Shown in pieces: positions 26,101 through 37,898 of a stretch of DNA of 64,000 bases (position 1 is the first letter of the stretch; each line of letters starts with the position of its first letter). The position numbers and the translations under genes were made by a program. Below the pieces are notes generated by a model. That model had not been told where the DNA came from. It made no database searches and saw only the letters and a list, made by a program, of their open reading frames with translations. Source of the DNA: Acanthaster planci (taxonomy: Eukaryota; Echinodermata; Asteroidea; Valvatida; Acanthasteridae); assembly GCF_001949145.1 (NCBI RefSeq), contig NW_019091438.1, positions 230,885 to 294,884 of the forward strand, written 5' to 3'.

Positions 26101-29100
26101 CCACCCACATCACCCCACCTTGGGTGAAGGTCCACTTTGTTATACTTTTACTAAAACTGAAACTAGTACTTGAAGTGCACTTCCAAGTTTCTTGATTTCC
26201 ATCTGTAGTCAGCTGTTCGTTAGACATGCAAAGGTCAACTTTTTTTTTTAAACAAGGCCCTACCTCCCACCAAGCTGGTCGTTGGCCTGAAGTGTACGCA
26301 CATTCATAAATGCTTGCAGAATTTGTGGTTTTTTTTTCATGTGTTTTTGTTTTAATGAAGTTGCCAACATAATGAGGGCTTTTGTTGGAAGTGCTCAATT
26401 TTATCTGCTGAGATTTGTGGAAGTCTTGTGTGTTTTCTGTTGAGAGATTGTCTCGTTTAATCTTTGTATTTGCCATACTCCATCTACAGGCTGCCTCAGT
26501 ACGGAGTTCTCTATCATTATTTGTAAGTTCCTCTGGTCCTTAATACCCGACCATTCATAACTTCCTACCCAGGGAACAAGTGTACAGTCCCCTGTAAACT
26601 CATCAGTGGGATCAAGGTTTTCTCCCTCCCATGATGCATCTTCTCAACCTCGTTCCATGGGCAGACACACATCCCTGGAGTTGCACCTCGCATGTATTTT
26701 TTTTGTAAATCACTTATGCATTAACCATGGGTGTGGCTCAGAGTTGTTGGCTGTTTTCCATTTTCCTTCCCTCTGTATTTTTTACCTGTGTATTTGGTAG
26801 ATTGCTTGCTGCTGCTGCTGTTCCCGGAAGTGCCCCTGTGTACGAGGTTACATGTATCAATCCTTTTGTTTCTTTATGTTACTCTCTTCAATGCTTTTGT
26901 TTTGTTGTTTAGTTTCACTGTGTCATGTTGTCGGTGGAAGTGTCGTAAATATGTTTCTTGTGTTTTCTTTTATTTCATGCATGGGCAATCATGGGCAATC
27001 ATGGATTTTGGTTTCAAAATATTAGTTGAAGAGAGCCCAGAATGTATGTCATTCATCAGACATTTTGTTGAAGAAGTAATGATTTTTTTTTTTCAGGATA
27101 CAAGGATATCAAGTAAAAATGAAGCTAACCTTGTCAATACAACGAACAGCAAAGCACATGCCACAAATTTTTGGTGAAGTTTCTTTTTCAACCGTTGCTT
27201 TTAGGGCAACTTTGTTAACCAGATGAGCTTCAAGTGGAAGTATATATTTTAAATTACATTGACACGCTTTAAAACATACATGAAATTTTTAGTGCAAATC
27301 CCGTTCTTTTCTTGTCATCAGCTGTTGCCATGGTAACAGTGTTGCCAAGGCCTCATGCACAGAGAAATGTTGGATTTTGGATCTTTCACCTGCGTGCAAA
27401 TGCTGTAATATTGGAGGCTTTTTCCCATTTCTTTTTTGGCCAGAAAATTATAATTTTTAGGTTTGGTTTGCTTCATATTTTAAAGCATTCACAGTTCAGA
27501 AAAGATCGTTTGTGTAACCTTTGCCCCTGCTTATGGTTACAGACATGAACTCATTCAATGTGATACAGCCCACATGTTGTCAAGCCTTAGTTTCATTTGA
27601 AGGGTTGAGCGGTCAGGTAATTCTGTTTCATCTGAGACATGGCTGAGTTTAATCAAAATTACGAGATTTGCCAAGCAGTTTGGAGCCGTTCCAAGATGCA
27701 ACTTATCACCAAAGCAACAGCATCGTATGGGCTGACATCATCGTGCATGCTTGTTTTTGTATGCAAGAAGTGGGGGTGTGCACACCAGCTGTTTAAAACA
27801 ACTGGAGGATCTTGGCATGGGCACCAACTGCATGCAGTGAAAGGCATTTGCTCTATCGGGCACCAGTGAGGAGAATATTGGAATGCAGTGGCTATCAAAG
27901 CATAATGTGTGCAGTGTTTCTCTCCTGGTTTGGCCCTAATACAAGAGACTCTATAGTGAGTGTACCTTGCTTGCATGTCTGTCCACAGCGGCTTAGCATC
28001 TGCGCAAACAATATCTAAATGCAGAAAGTTGGTTAAATTTTACAAGTTTTAATGCATGGTGTTAGTAAGGGCTAAGGCTATTATTTCCTGGCAAAACTTG
28101 GTTTTCTTTACTCGTGGTTTTAGCATGGCAAAGCTCAGCCAAACATTCCAAACAAACCTAAAAAATGGTTGTTTGCTAGCAGTCCATAGATTGAAAGTAC
28201 CAATAACAGAAATATATGTACAAAAACTCCTAGTAGATGTTACCTCAGGTGCTAAACTTAATATATTAGATGTAGTTTGGTTTTAGCATGGCAAAGCTAA
28301 GCCAAACATTCCAAACAAACATAAAAATGGTTAATTGCTAGCAGTCCATAGATTGAAAGTACCAATAACAGAAATATGTACAAAAACTCCTAGTAGATGT
28401 TACCTCAGGTGCTAAACTTAATGTATTAGATGCAGTTTGGTTTCAGACTTTGGTTTTGTTTTTGCAATTGCCTTTTCTGCTTTTATGTGAGCGACTTGTG
28501 TGTATAACTACAGGGAGACCATGTGTCACTGTTTCTAGGTTTGGGTCAAATTCTTCTTCAAAATAACGCCAAATGTCAAACTCTCCTTCACCATTCCAAG
28601 ACACTCTGCAGGCCCTGCCTCCCTTAAACATGAGTTTGACAAGTAGAATTGTGTTCGGTACATATGAGAGCCCAGAACTGAGGCCAGAATATTGCAACGT
28701 CTGCCATTTCTACGAGTTCTTTACACGCCGACAGAAGGCACTTTTGACACTCCAAATCTGTTTTTTCTGTGGTTCTCGGCCGTTTATTTCCACACCGAAC
28801 TCCTGGCCTGTCTGGCATAAACTCTCTCGAAAGACCCTCCCAAAAATGTGTCATAAAAACAGCTGCAGCTCCAACTGTGGTTTCGTGCTAGCGCCCCCCG
28901 CTGGCCAACCTGATTAGGTACTTGTTAACGTAATGCCAGCACGAGGACATTTTGTCACTTTGTACATTCCATTTTTTCAAAATTAATCTTATTAATACAT
29001 GCATTTTACCCATTCAACTTCTTGTAATAAGGGCACACTGGTTTCATTTTCATTTTGGTCCAAAAACATGGTGCACTTGGTAGACTGAGGTCCCTGAAGA

Positions 29101-32100
29101 CCCCCCATGTCCACGCAACCTTTCCAATCCCTCCCCCGAATATACTTAGCAGACATCTATGGATAATAATTATTATAAAATTTTTTTTTTTACTTTTTAA
29201 TACCAAAAAAGCGTGTGGTGTTGATGTAGCCAATTGAAATATAACTATTGAGTCATCATTGGAGAGAAGACGCCATTTAATGCAGTGGCATGATGCTCAT
29301 GCCCAGGTCTTTTAACTGCCCACTTTGTCACGTCACAGTGGCCAATTAGAGAGGAATGTCACACTGTTTACCATCTGCTTTCCAGCATGGTGCTGCACAG
29401 TAATTCTGGTCGCTAGATCAATCTACAACGTAAGCCAATCCTAATCACTCTTAACCGCAACTGTAGTGAAATAAGGCTCAGCGTGGGAATAGGCCACGTC
29501 TAAGGTTGAGGTTAACCCACCGGTCACTGTATCTTCACCCAAAACCAGCCTGCCCGTCACTCCCTGTACTGCCCAGTATCACCTGAAGCCTGGATTCACT
29601 GGTGAAAATAAAGTGTAATTTGATGCAGTACAGGCGCTTAAGGGTGAATAGGCTGAAGTGCTTGACATATGCTTTAGATGCTCAGCCTGTTAATCCCTGT
29701 ACTGTCCAAAACCCACTTAAATGGCAATGGTAACCCGGCTTCACTGTAAATAATAGACAGTGCAATTCAGTATAGTGCAGGTGCTAATGAGTCAAAAGGC
29801 CAAATGTCCTTTAAATATCTCCTTTCTTGTACTTCTCTTTTCCTTTGTTTTGCCCCCAAGATTCTCGGCCGATTCTCAGCACAGCTCTCTCTTTCGCAGC
29901 AATACCACCAGCTGCACCTCGTCCCACCACCATCTCCGTCACCCCCTCCAGCTCACCCAACGCCAGCCCCCGTTTGGCCTCCACCAGTCCTCGGCCGCGG
30001 TGGACTGCGGCGGCAACCGGGAGACATGGCGCAGCGAGGTGTTGCTGCAGGCACTGGGGGAATTCTGGCTGAGTCAGAACACACTGCAGCCCAAGGAACA
30101 AGGCTTCAGACAGCATGTCAGGGTAAGAAAGTACACCAATGTGAGATAGAAAAAAGCAAGTAAACAAAACCGAATGTACGATAAAAATGACAATCTGTAC
30201 TTGTAGGTCCAATTCTGAAACTTTTGAATCTTTCAGTTGTATCGCTTCAAATTCTGCAGTGAAAAAGAAAGAAATTATCTATTTGATACTCAAGGTTGAG
30301 ATTTGTCAGGATTTTTCCCTGATTTCGGGGTTTTTAATCAGGATTTTTCTGACTTCAGGATTTTTCAAACAGTCTCTTTTGAAATCAGGAAAAGCCTGAG
30401 TTTACCATTACAGTGTTTTAATGTATAACAGTTGATTTAGAGCACAAGAAATGCGTATTTTAAGGGGTGTCAAAAGGAAAACACAAATATATACTGTAGG
30501 CCCTTCGCTGCTGTGGGGCCCGCAAAACCTCTGGTGGTTATTTCATGGATTTTTCAATTTCCTTCGATCTCACCCTCGGATATTGAAATTACATTTTTTC
30601 TGGAAGAACTTTAAACTTTGTGATTGCACTTTAACCTGCCAGCTGACGACAGTGGCACAGGGAAAAAGGGGGAAATGGTTATCCTTATCTATCGCAAAAT
30701 AAAAATTTGTACAGGAAAACAAACTGTTTGGATGAAAACAGCTTAGCTTACGGCAGAAAAATCCATCTGAATACTTCTTTTTACAAGATTTATAGTTGGT
30801 TACTGAACTTGGCAAGTACAGGGGACCAGTGAAAACATTGTTATTCCCAGAGATTCAAGCATGACTTGAGTGTTAGCTGTCACAGTATGTTGAAAACGGC
30901 CAACCTGTACTTGTTGATATGAAAATGGTGAATGGCAAATCCTTGGATTGAAATCTAATCATTGTTGAGTGAAGCTAAGTGGGCAAGTGTTGATAGGTGG
31001 TTGAATTGTAGGCCGGAAGTCACGGGTTAGAACCCACACTGCAAATAATCATGAACACTGAAAAAAATGGATAATTTCCTGTATTTTTTCATTTACTACA
31101 GGAGAACTACATCCCCAGCTCAGACCACGTCCGGGTGGTTCGAATCCTGGTCAAGCATTTGCATTTCTTTGTGAACTCGGCCCGGCCTCCCCTGGCCATT
31201 TCTGCTTATCAGCAGCCAGAGCAGGAGCAGATGGACGACTTGAAGAGGTACAGACTCATGTCTCACAGTCTGTTCCACCCATGCTAAGGAGTGGTTGTAG
31301 TCAAGGCCATTGTAAGTCCTTACAAGTCCACCAGTAGTCCTTGCCTAAGTCATCCAATCTCAAGTCACTAGCTATTCAAATGAACTCTGACTTGGGACTG
31401 GACTTACAATAGGACTTATGATGGACTCAGTCACGACACTAAAGCATCTTTAGTGCTGCAAACTAAGCCTTCAGAAGCACTGATACTCATTTGAACCTTC
31501 ACTGCTGTCATGACAAAGAAGGGCATGCAAAATAAGACCAAAAGAGGGCTCTCTTCACTGTAAGTGGTAAAGCAGAAGAAATCTAATCCGTGAACCTCTT
31601 TAAAATGCGCAAAGTCCTTAGCATAGGTTGCACTTAAGAGTGTTTGGTTTTTAGCCTGTTCAGTGTCATTTGTGAAGCCTCGTATTCTTGGTACTTCACA
31701 AGAATTGGTGAGATTAGCAAGATCCTCAAGTCTTGCTTGGGTTGCATCTTCTGCAGGTATGTCATCCCTCGATTCATTCAGAAGAAACTCTACGTCTTCC
31801 TCCGACATGGCTTTGACAACTGGCCCCTAGACTCGACCTTCAGACAGGTACCGTGAGACTTGCAGGATGTGTGCTGATATGGATGAGCTAAAATCATCCC
31901 AATATGCCAAGGAAGACCTTCAGGTCTCCAAATAGCACTGCTCACGTCAGGTTTTTGTTTTGTATAAAAATTTGCTGCATTGATATCAAGAAAAGCTTGT
32001 TTTTCTTGAAATGTGACCGAACCCTACAAAATGTGTCCTGAAGGTATTTTTTTTACTTGTTCTGCATTTGCTTGCATCAAAACCAGTAATCTGAGCTCCT

Positions 32101-35100
32101 TGAATTTGGCGTCCTGATAAAAATGGACATGACCTTGATGAAAATGTTGAGGGTTCCCAATGATTTACATTGTGCACAAATCTATACAGGGTCCTGAACA
32201 CATAAAGTGGCTCTTGTGGCGCAAACTCACTCTGTCAGGCTGGGTCGCAAATGCAATTTGTGCGGTTCATGTAATAATTCAGTCAGTCTGGACCTAAACA
32301 AGAACAAAAGCCCCCCCCCACCTTTCTAATCCCTGGCTGATTTGATTGGTCAGATACTTGAGGTGTGGTTGAGCTACATCCAGCCCTGGCGTTACACGGA
32401 GCAGATGAGGGCAGCAGACAGATCCCCGGTGAACCCACGAGAGATGGCCAAGGACAGACCCATTCAGGAAGAAAGATGGTGAGTGTGTTTAATACATGGC
32501 TTTAACGTGAGGCCCTTGTCAGGTGTAAAAACAAGGTGGGGCAAACTATGACAAGAAGTGCAGGTTGCTTTAGTAGCATCAGAAGATTTTTGGGCCCTCG
32601 AGTATCCCACTTTTTCCTGCTTTTTAATAAACTTTTTTTGTTCATCAAATTCCTACTTGCTCATCCCACAACTCTGGAAATGGAATCTTAAATGAGAGAA
32701 CATTCAGTCGCTACTTGTATTAAATAGGGCATTGATTCAAATAAGTCAAACAGCAGCCGATAAATTTTTTTTAACAATTTCCTTCAAGACAACTGTCTCT
32801 CAATGAGTCATTTCTCAAAAAGTGAGCAAATCAGGTTTGAATTCACAAAATGTTTTTGGGGCAAAACAGCAAGAGAAAAATATGAACCCAAGGACATGAT
32901 ACTGCTGAAACTGGTAAGGTTCCCAGCGAACTGTTCTTGAGTTTGTTGACACATCGTAACCGGGTGTAGTTCCAGATGGGATGTGGTTTGATTTTCCCTG
33001 ATGCATGTTTCTATGGAAGGCACGACATTACATTGTGAATGTCGGAAGTATACTCCTTTTATTCTTTGTCACAGGTTGAAGTTTGTGTCCTGCAACCTGC
33101 TGTTCTACACTGTCTTGTTTCAGGAGTTCCTCCCCAGAGCGTTCCGCCAGGATCTGACGGGGCCCAAGAATGCCATCGTCCTGTTCCGGGTGGCCAAGGT
33201 GTTTGCTCAGAGCAACCTGGCTCATATTTTGGAAGAAGGTGAGGGTTTCTGTGGGGGCAAGTGGGCACAGCCGTGAAAATTTTGAGGAGAAAGAAAGTCA
33301 TTGGTTGTGGTGAGTTGCCGTGAGGGTCTCGATCACTGCTCATCATTCTGGGAGGGGAAACAGCTACGAGGTCTCCCTTTTTTCGGCGCTTGTATAATTG
33401 AGGGATGGCAAGTCTTGAACAGTTTGAAGCCAATTTCTGACTGGCTATGCCAGTTTTTGTTCTACCCGGGGCTTGTACCCAGTTGCCTGGTGGTATCCTT
33501 CCCCCTCCCTGCCAAAAGCCTTTCACCCTCCCATGAAAAGTGAAGGAGAAAAACTGCAAGACAGCGACCAAAAGACGAATGTAACTGATGACTCTTGTCC
33601 AGCCACAAGGCCTTCCACTAGTCCAGTCACATTTAACAGGGTGATCAAGGCCAAAGGAAGGCTTTTATCATAGTCTATGCAAATGGCTTGTTACCTCACT
33701 TAAGACTGGACGACACGATGGACTCGACCACAGCCGCGATTTAAACTTTTCTGTTTTCCCCTCTGACACCTGTCCTCCTTTCGTCAGCCGAGAGACGCCT
33801 CATTGAGGACTACCAAGCCCCGTTGCGGGGTCGCACAGGGTCGTTTGGCAGCAGTTTTATTTCCCCTCTTCGCATCCCGTCGTCCCCAGACCTAGGCTCT
33901 CAGATTGCCGAGCTGGAGGCACCAGGATTTGCCTACCAGCCCCTGTTCGGTGATGTGGTTAAATTATCAGTAAGTGGAAAACGAAACACGAATCCATTTT
34001 TTTCAATGATTAGTTTATTCCTTGTAATTCCAAGGATTCCTCCGAAGTGTTCATGTCACTGTTACTAGCTAGCCTTAAGGAGCCTAGATAGGGAAGAGGA
34101 TGTGAGGAAATATTCAGAGAGTCTTTGTTGGTTTTCAGACTTTTTCTTCCAAATGTTTTTACAAACTGCATACAAATCTTTTGACAGACAATCTTTGACA
34201 TTTAAGTTGCAGATAAGTGATAAATGCAAAGAAGCATTGTTGTTTGAAAGTGTCAGATGTTGCCACAATTTAAAAAAAACTCTCAATTGGTTAAAGAATG
34301 TCTGACCTGCGGCATGTACAGGTTGTTGGCTTTGATAGAGAAAATACTCCAGAAAAAGTATGTGACCAAAAGACCGCCGTCAAGGTGCCCGCTCTTCCTG
34401 TGGGCGGCCAAAGTCTGCAGAAATGTCAACCTTGGTCGGTGTCAGATTTAACTCAAAATTGACATTTGCCCCATTATTGTTGAAGAGGGTCTCATTTTGA
34501 TTTTAGTGTCTGGTGACAGTTTGTATTCGTTGTTTTGGTTAGTGCTACAGATATTTGAACGCTGTGATTTATTGCCCTGATTTTGTGTTGATGGCCAGCC
34601 ACAGTTTAACCAGCCCTGGGTCGGTAAAAATATGACTGAGACTTAAAAAGAATTGACTAAACCTGAAGAAAAAAAATATGAAATCATGTCTCCGTAAAGG
34701 CATCTTTTTAACCCCTTCATGGCGGGATTATTTTGACCGCGACTGCTGGGCTGTGGCATGCCCTGAATGGAGGGCTTTGTCCAGCAGCAGGCCCCATTGA
34801 ACCAGCAGCTGCATGTTGGAAAGACTGTACGTGTGGTATGCGCTAATCCTCACACAACGGTGCGGTAGTAGCAGTCCTCCATAGCGAAGGGGTAAAAAAT
34901 GCTGTGTTCCAAGTCATCATCTCAATCTTTAAAGATCAACAGATTATTACAAGCTGTCCACCAGGCCTGTATCACGGTATCCAACATGAACTACACTCCC
35001 GTCGCCAACCCCAACGAGGGGTTCTTCTCGTGGCTGGGACTCGGTGACCTCACCTCGGGGAGTCAGGGGTCGTACGGCCAGCACCAGCTGCAGGATGACA

Positions 35101-36757
35101 TTGCGCCAGCAGACACCCACAAGTTGAGCGGGTACCTGAAGCTGACGGTGGACTACCTGTGCAAGGTGTTTCAGGTGAGTTGTCAAACTTAACAGGCGTC
35201 ACGGTACGCATATGATGCACCCAATATTAAAGCCAATTTAGTGTTTCAATGAGGCAAGGGCATTCAGGATAAAAGCACCTGACATCACTCTAGTTCAAGG
35301 TTAGTCGGTGGGCATAAGTTGGCAGAGAGTGCTTAGGTCCAGTGGGTCTCACATGCGACTGATTTGAATTGGTATTTGGGTTCGGAACTGCAGAGGCACC
35401 GTCGTACTTGTGTTCTTCAGGCAAGACACTTTACAGTTGCCCCTCTCCACCCAAGAGTATCAATAAATACCTGAGAGGCCACAGAACAGATTGAACTGCT
35501 GCAGAAAACTGATCTCATGGCCCAGTGAGCAGGGGTAATAACTATGGGGAGCTTTGTAACCCCTCAGTGTAAAGCTCTGAAACGTGACAGACTTGATTCC
35601 CCCATTTAGTATCAAGTCCAGCATTTTTCAAACTGTGCGTTTGTGTGTGTTTCTTCAGGTCAGTGCTCCCTCTGTAGCCCATGATTCTGTGGACGGTGGT
35701 TCTGGTGGGGGTGTGGGCGGTCAAGAGAATGACCTGCCGCCTGAGTGCATCAATGGGAAGTTGACCCCACGAGGTCGATACCAGGTGTGTTGGCAAAATA
35801 GTGCCTCCAGACATCATGTGATATGCTTTTAAAAAATCACTTTGTATGTTCACTTTAACCCTCCTTCAGCCGATTACAAAAAATATTGTGCGGTGGCGTT
35901 ACTCTGTTCAGCTCACTTATTTTAAACCTTACAGGTACGACACATTTTTCAAGTTACTCAGTTTGAAAGTATGCGAGTTTTGCAACAAATTCTGGCATTA
36001 CTCATTCAGTCATGTCAGCTGGTGTACATTGGGGCCGATAAATAAATAAGATTACACCAGGTTTAATGACATCGACCGCCGGTCTTCTGTTTCTTGAAAC
36101 CCCTCAAGTTTCAAGTTTCACCATTGACTCCTTGTTCCTCTTCCTGCTTGCAGCTGATGAACGGACTTCGCAAGTTTGAAATCACCTACCAAGGTGATCC
36201 CGACCTCCAGCCAATCAGGAGCTATGAAAATGCCTTCCTGGTGCGTAAATTGCATGCGTTATCAACGAGCATCAATGAAACGGTAAGAAAGCCTTTGTCT
36301 AAACCCTCTTTACTTTATACGACTGTTTGACCGGGTACGTTTTCAAGAAAGACATATTCTACTGTCGTTCATTTTATCTTTCCAGTTCAGTGATAAGATC
36401 TTGGAGTTATACCATCGACCAGACTTCACCGGGGCAGTTGCTAAGCAGTTCTTTCACCCTCCCCCAGTCATCCCTACCCACAAGCAGACCCCCAAGCGGT
36501 CGCTGTCGTACAGTCCCACGCCCACGCGGGCGCTGGACGGAAGACACCACGACCGGCCCAGGGTCAGCCTGCGATTTCTTGCCAGCTACTACACTATTGC
36601 CAAGCTGGTCGTTGTGTACCTGTGCCTGTGGCTTATGGGCTTTGGACCCGTGGGGGCGCTGTTTGTGTTCGCGGTCCTGTTGGTGCTTTACGGAGTTGTA
36701 GGAGGGGCAGTGGGCTCCCTGCGACAGGATAAGAAACCTCATGAACATCTTGACTGA
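20148..36757 (+). CDS. SMPD4: SMPD4, neutral sphingomyelinase 3 (17 exons, 854 aa)
   Basis: SMPD4 is a membrane-anchored protein of the ER, nuclear envelope and Golgi. It is linked to hydrolysis of sphingomyelin to ceramide and to nuclear-pore biology. Exons: 20148-20222, 21195-21278, 22484-22699, 23221-23323, 24035-24096, 24658-24812, 26490-26522, 29861-30122, 31102-31247, 31757-31847, 32354-32478, 33075-33238, 33788-33969, 34935-35174, 35659-35784, 36154-36282, 36386-36757. All junctions are GT-AG and keep phase; the sum is 855 codons including TGA, close to the human length. Family blocks visible include [57 protein letters not shown] and [14 protein letters not shown]. Residues about 800-840 form one or two hydrophobic membrane segments near the C-terminus. 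The start at 20,148 is supported by context and by the exon 1-2 phase; its divergent N-terminus is the least certain part. Exon 7 is only 33 bp. The gene is convergent with SART3. Confidence 0.93.
20541..20660 (+). repeat. Short degenerate tandem repeat
   Basis: The unit AATATGCATCACCGAT-like recurs about five times with changes, mixed with ATGGTGATCACC palindromes. It lies in SMPD4 intron 1. Confidence 0.5.
20792..20960. mobile_element. Fold-back element in SMPD4 intron 1
   Basis: The left arm (CTAAGCCT ... TAATACGGCATGAGTGG ... GGTAGAAAGGC ... GGGAAGGAAAA) is mirrored by the right arm (TTTTCCTTCCCAC ... GCCTTTCTACC ... CCATGCTGTATTA ... AAGGCTTAG). The two arms span nearly the whole 169 bp with a loop of about 20 bases. 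It looks like a hairpin MITE. No target duplication was identified. Confidence 0.65.
22125..22450 (+). repeat. Degenerate tandem repeat, about three units
   Basis: Three successive blocks begin near 22,130, 22,265 and 22,375. They share TTTCACAGTCT, then (A)TCATTAT..TGTTG-like sequence, then CCATTCCATG..A..TTTTCTTCC. The array ends just before the acceptor of SMPD4 exon 3 and contributes its upstream intron sequence. Confidence 0.55.
23324..24034 (+). other. Predicted U12-type (minor spliceosome) GT-AG intron of SMPD4
   Basis: The donor is GTATCCTTTT, a perfect match to the U12 5' splice-site consensus RTATCCTTT. Near the acceptor, TTCTTTGAC at 24,012-24,020 resembles the U12 branch site TTCCTTRAY. 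Its branch adenosine lies 15 bases before the exon, inside the usual 10-20 base range, and no long pyrimidine tract is present. The intron splits a codon in phase 1 between exons 4 and 5. No other intron in the window shows this donor. Confidence 0.75.
24388..24552. mobile_element. GAGTCCATCACAAG-family TIR element, copy 1
   Basis: It begins AGTGTT, then AGCCCATCACAAGTCCC, and ends TTTTGATGGACTTGACTGCAACAC. The ends are inverted relative to each other. It is a decayed copy in SMPD4 intron 5. Confidence 0.6.
25344..25542. mobile_element. GAGTCCATCACAAG-family TIR element, copy 2 (best)
   Basis: The left end is AGTGTT, six bases, then GAGTCCATCACAAGTC. The right end is GACTTGTGATGGACTC, six bases, then AACACT (an exact inverse), giving 28-29-bp terminal inverted repeats on a 199-bp element. 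The interior carries CAAGCTATTCAAATGAGCTG and several CAAGTC direct repeats. It is non-coding. This copy is a good founder for a family consensus. Confidence 0.8.
26523..29860 (+). other. Large SMPD4 intron 7
   Basis: This 3.3-kb intron has a GCTGCTGCTGCTG run at 26,808, a 163-bp tandem duplication (28.1-28.4 kb) and a cysteine-containing open stretch on the minus strand at 28.6-28.85 kb. I see no further SMPD4 exon: exon 7 to exon 8 joins in phase. Confidence 0.6.
28116..28440 (+). repeat. Tandem duplication, 2 x about 163 bp
   Basis: Both units start GGTTTTAGCATGGCAAAGCT and run to TAGATG(T/C)AGTTT with only about ten differences, including TATATGTAC against TATGTAC. The high identity indicates a recent duplication inside SMPD4 intron 7. 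Confidence 0.9.
31290..31440. mobile_element. GAGTCCATCACAAG-family TIR element, copy 3
   Basis: It starts AGTGGTTGTAGTCAAGGCCA, has the shared interior CTAGCTATTCAAATGAACTC, and ends GGACTTATGATGGACTC followed by GACACT. It lies in SMPD4 intron 9. Confidence 0.65.
33583..33735. mobile_element. GAGTCCATCACAAG-family TIR element, copy 4 (decayed)
   Basis: The right end GACGACACGATGGACTCGACC and an interior CTATGCAAATGGCTTGTTAC follow the family layout. The left end is strongly changed. It lies in SMPD4 intron 12. Confidence 0.4.
35328..35582 (+). mobile_element. tRNA-derived SINE, copy A
   Basis: The head has an A-box-like GGTCCAGTGGGTCT and a B-box-like GGGTTCGGAAC. The body holds the block TGTTCTTCAGGCAAGACAC, then CCTCTCCACCC..GAGTAT, and the tail CCCAGTGAGCAGGGGTAATA. 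Copy B at 48.4 kb shares the body and tail order. It lies in SMPD4 intron 14. Confidence 0.6.
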
Positions 36758-37773
36758 TGATAACCTTGATGGACAGTAATCTTGAACCAAAGCTTGTCAG
36801 CAGATCTGAACGAGATGAGATCGTCACTCGAATTCTCATTCCGCACTGCTAGATGCCTGCCAAGTTAAGCGCTCATAAAACCTTGTGATGTTTGCATGTT
36901 TATAGGGGTCATCCAGTTCCTTCCCTCTCCTCACAAGCATGGAGAAATTTTCATAAATGTGGAAAAAGTGTTGATCTGCCATCATCCAGCATAGTCTTTT
37001 TCAGTGGTTAGATTCAGTGGTGAGAAAGATTACGTTTATACACTCACGAAAATGATGACAATAACGGATGAAACCTGTCAACAGAAGTTTTGTGGGGCCA
37101 CGTGCGGGCTCCAAAATATGACGTTTTGACCGAACACGAGCAACATAGAAACTCCTGCTCTCTGCATGTGACTCTCCTCGTGAGGAGAAGGTTGGAACCA
37201 GTCTCATTTTTCTACAGCTTCACTGGTCAGTGCGCTGTTACCACTCACAATACTGCCTACAGGAGTGACAAATTCCACACTGTTCGCACCTGTAGCAGAC
37301 AAAGGGTACAAAGGCACTTACTCTAATGAATGGGTTTGGGTGTGCATTGGACGTTTATGCAGGGTCAACTTAGGGAATATTTTGGATACAGTTATTAATC
37401 TTATGATGTGATGTTGTACATCTCTAAACCGCATCACTTTCTTCTTATCCCAAACCATGTAGAAGTAGCAATTTTGATACAAAAGGGGTGATTTTCTGTA
37501 TTGCCGGCTTCCAAAAATCCTCTGTCCAAAACTTGTTTGGCAAAGTCATTTATTTTAATAATATTGGACTTCTTTTGACTTTCCGTCTGAAAAACAGTTG
37601 TGAATACAATACAAGAAAGTCATGCCAAATGGAATCTCGTACTGGTGCTGTGCATTACATAATGTAAAGCCATACAAAAACAAATTGGGTAAAAAAAAAT
37701 ACACTTTGAATTTCAGGCAGAAGTTAAGTAATGTTTAAGCACAAAACAAAGTCAGACAAACCTAAAGCTGATG

Positions 37774-37779
37774 TTTATT
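37774..37779 (-). terminator. Candidate SART3 polyadenylation signal
   Basis: AATAAA on the minus strand lies about 1.4 kb after the SART3 stop and is the first one I found. Use is inferred. Confidence 0.35.
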
Positions 37780-37892
37780 TTGAAATAAGCTAAACAGTTG
37801 ATTTAAATGTTGAAAGGCATCTTACCATTTTGCTTTGAATTCCATGTCACTGGTACAGATCAAATTTTAACCAGTGAGACAAGGCCACAGGC

Positions 37893-37898
37893 AATAAA
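37893..37898 (+). terminator. Candidate SMPD4 polyadenylation signal
   Basis: AATAAA lies about 1.1 kb after the SMPD4 stop, the first canonical signal on this strand. A pair at 38,268 and 38,279 is the alternative. Use is inferred. Confidence 0.4.

Noticed and set aside
30985..31040. Third SINE head suggested by GGGTTAGAACCC
   Set aside because: The A box is weak and the conserved SINE body is missing, so the similarity may be chance.
34313..34451. Possible SMPD4 exon reading [12 protein letters not shown], resembling the family's LAQLI segment
   Set aside because: It cannot join exon 13 in phase through its CAG acceptor. The exon at 34,935 ([10 protein letters not shown]) supplies the same segment in phase with a proper acceptor.
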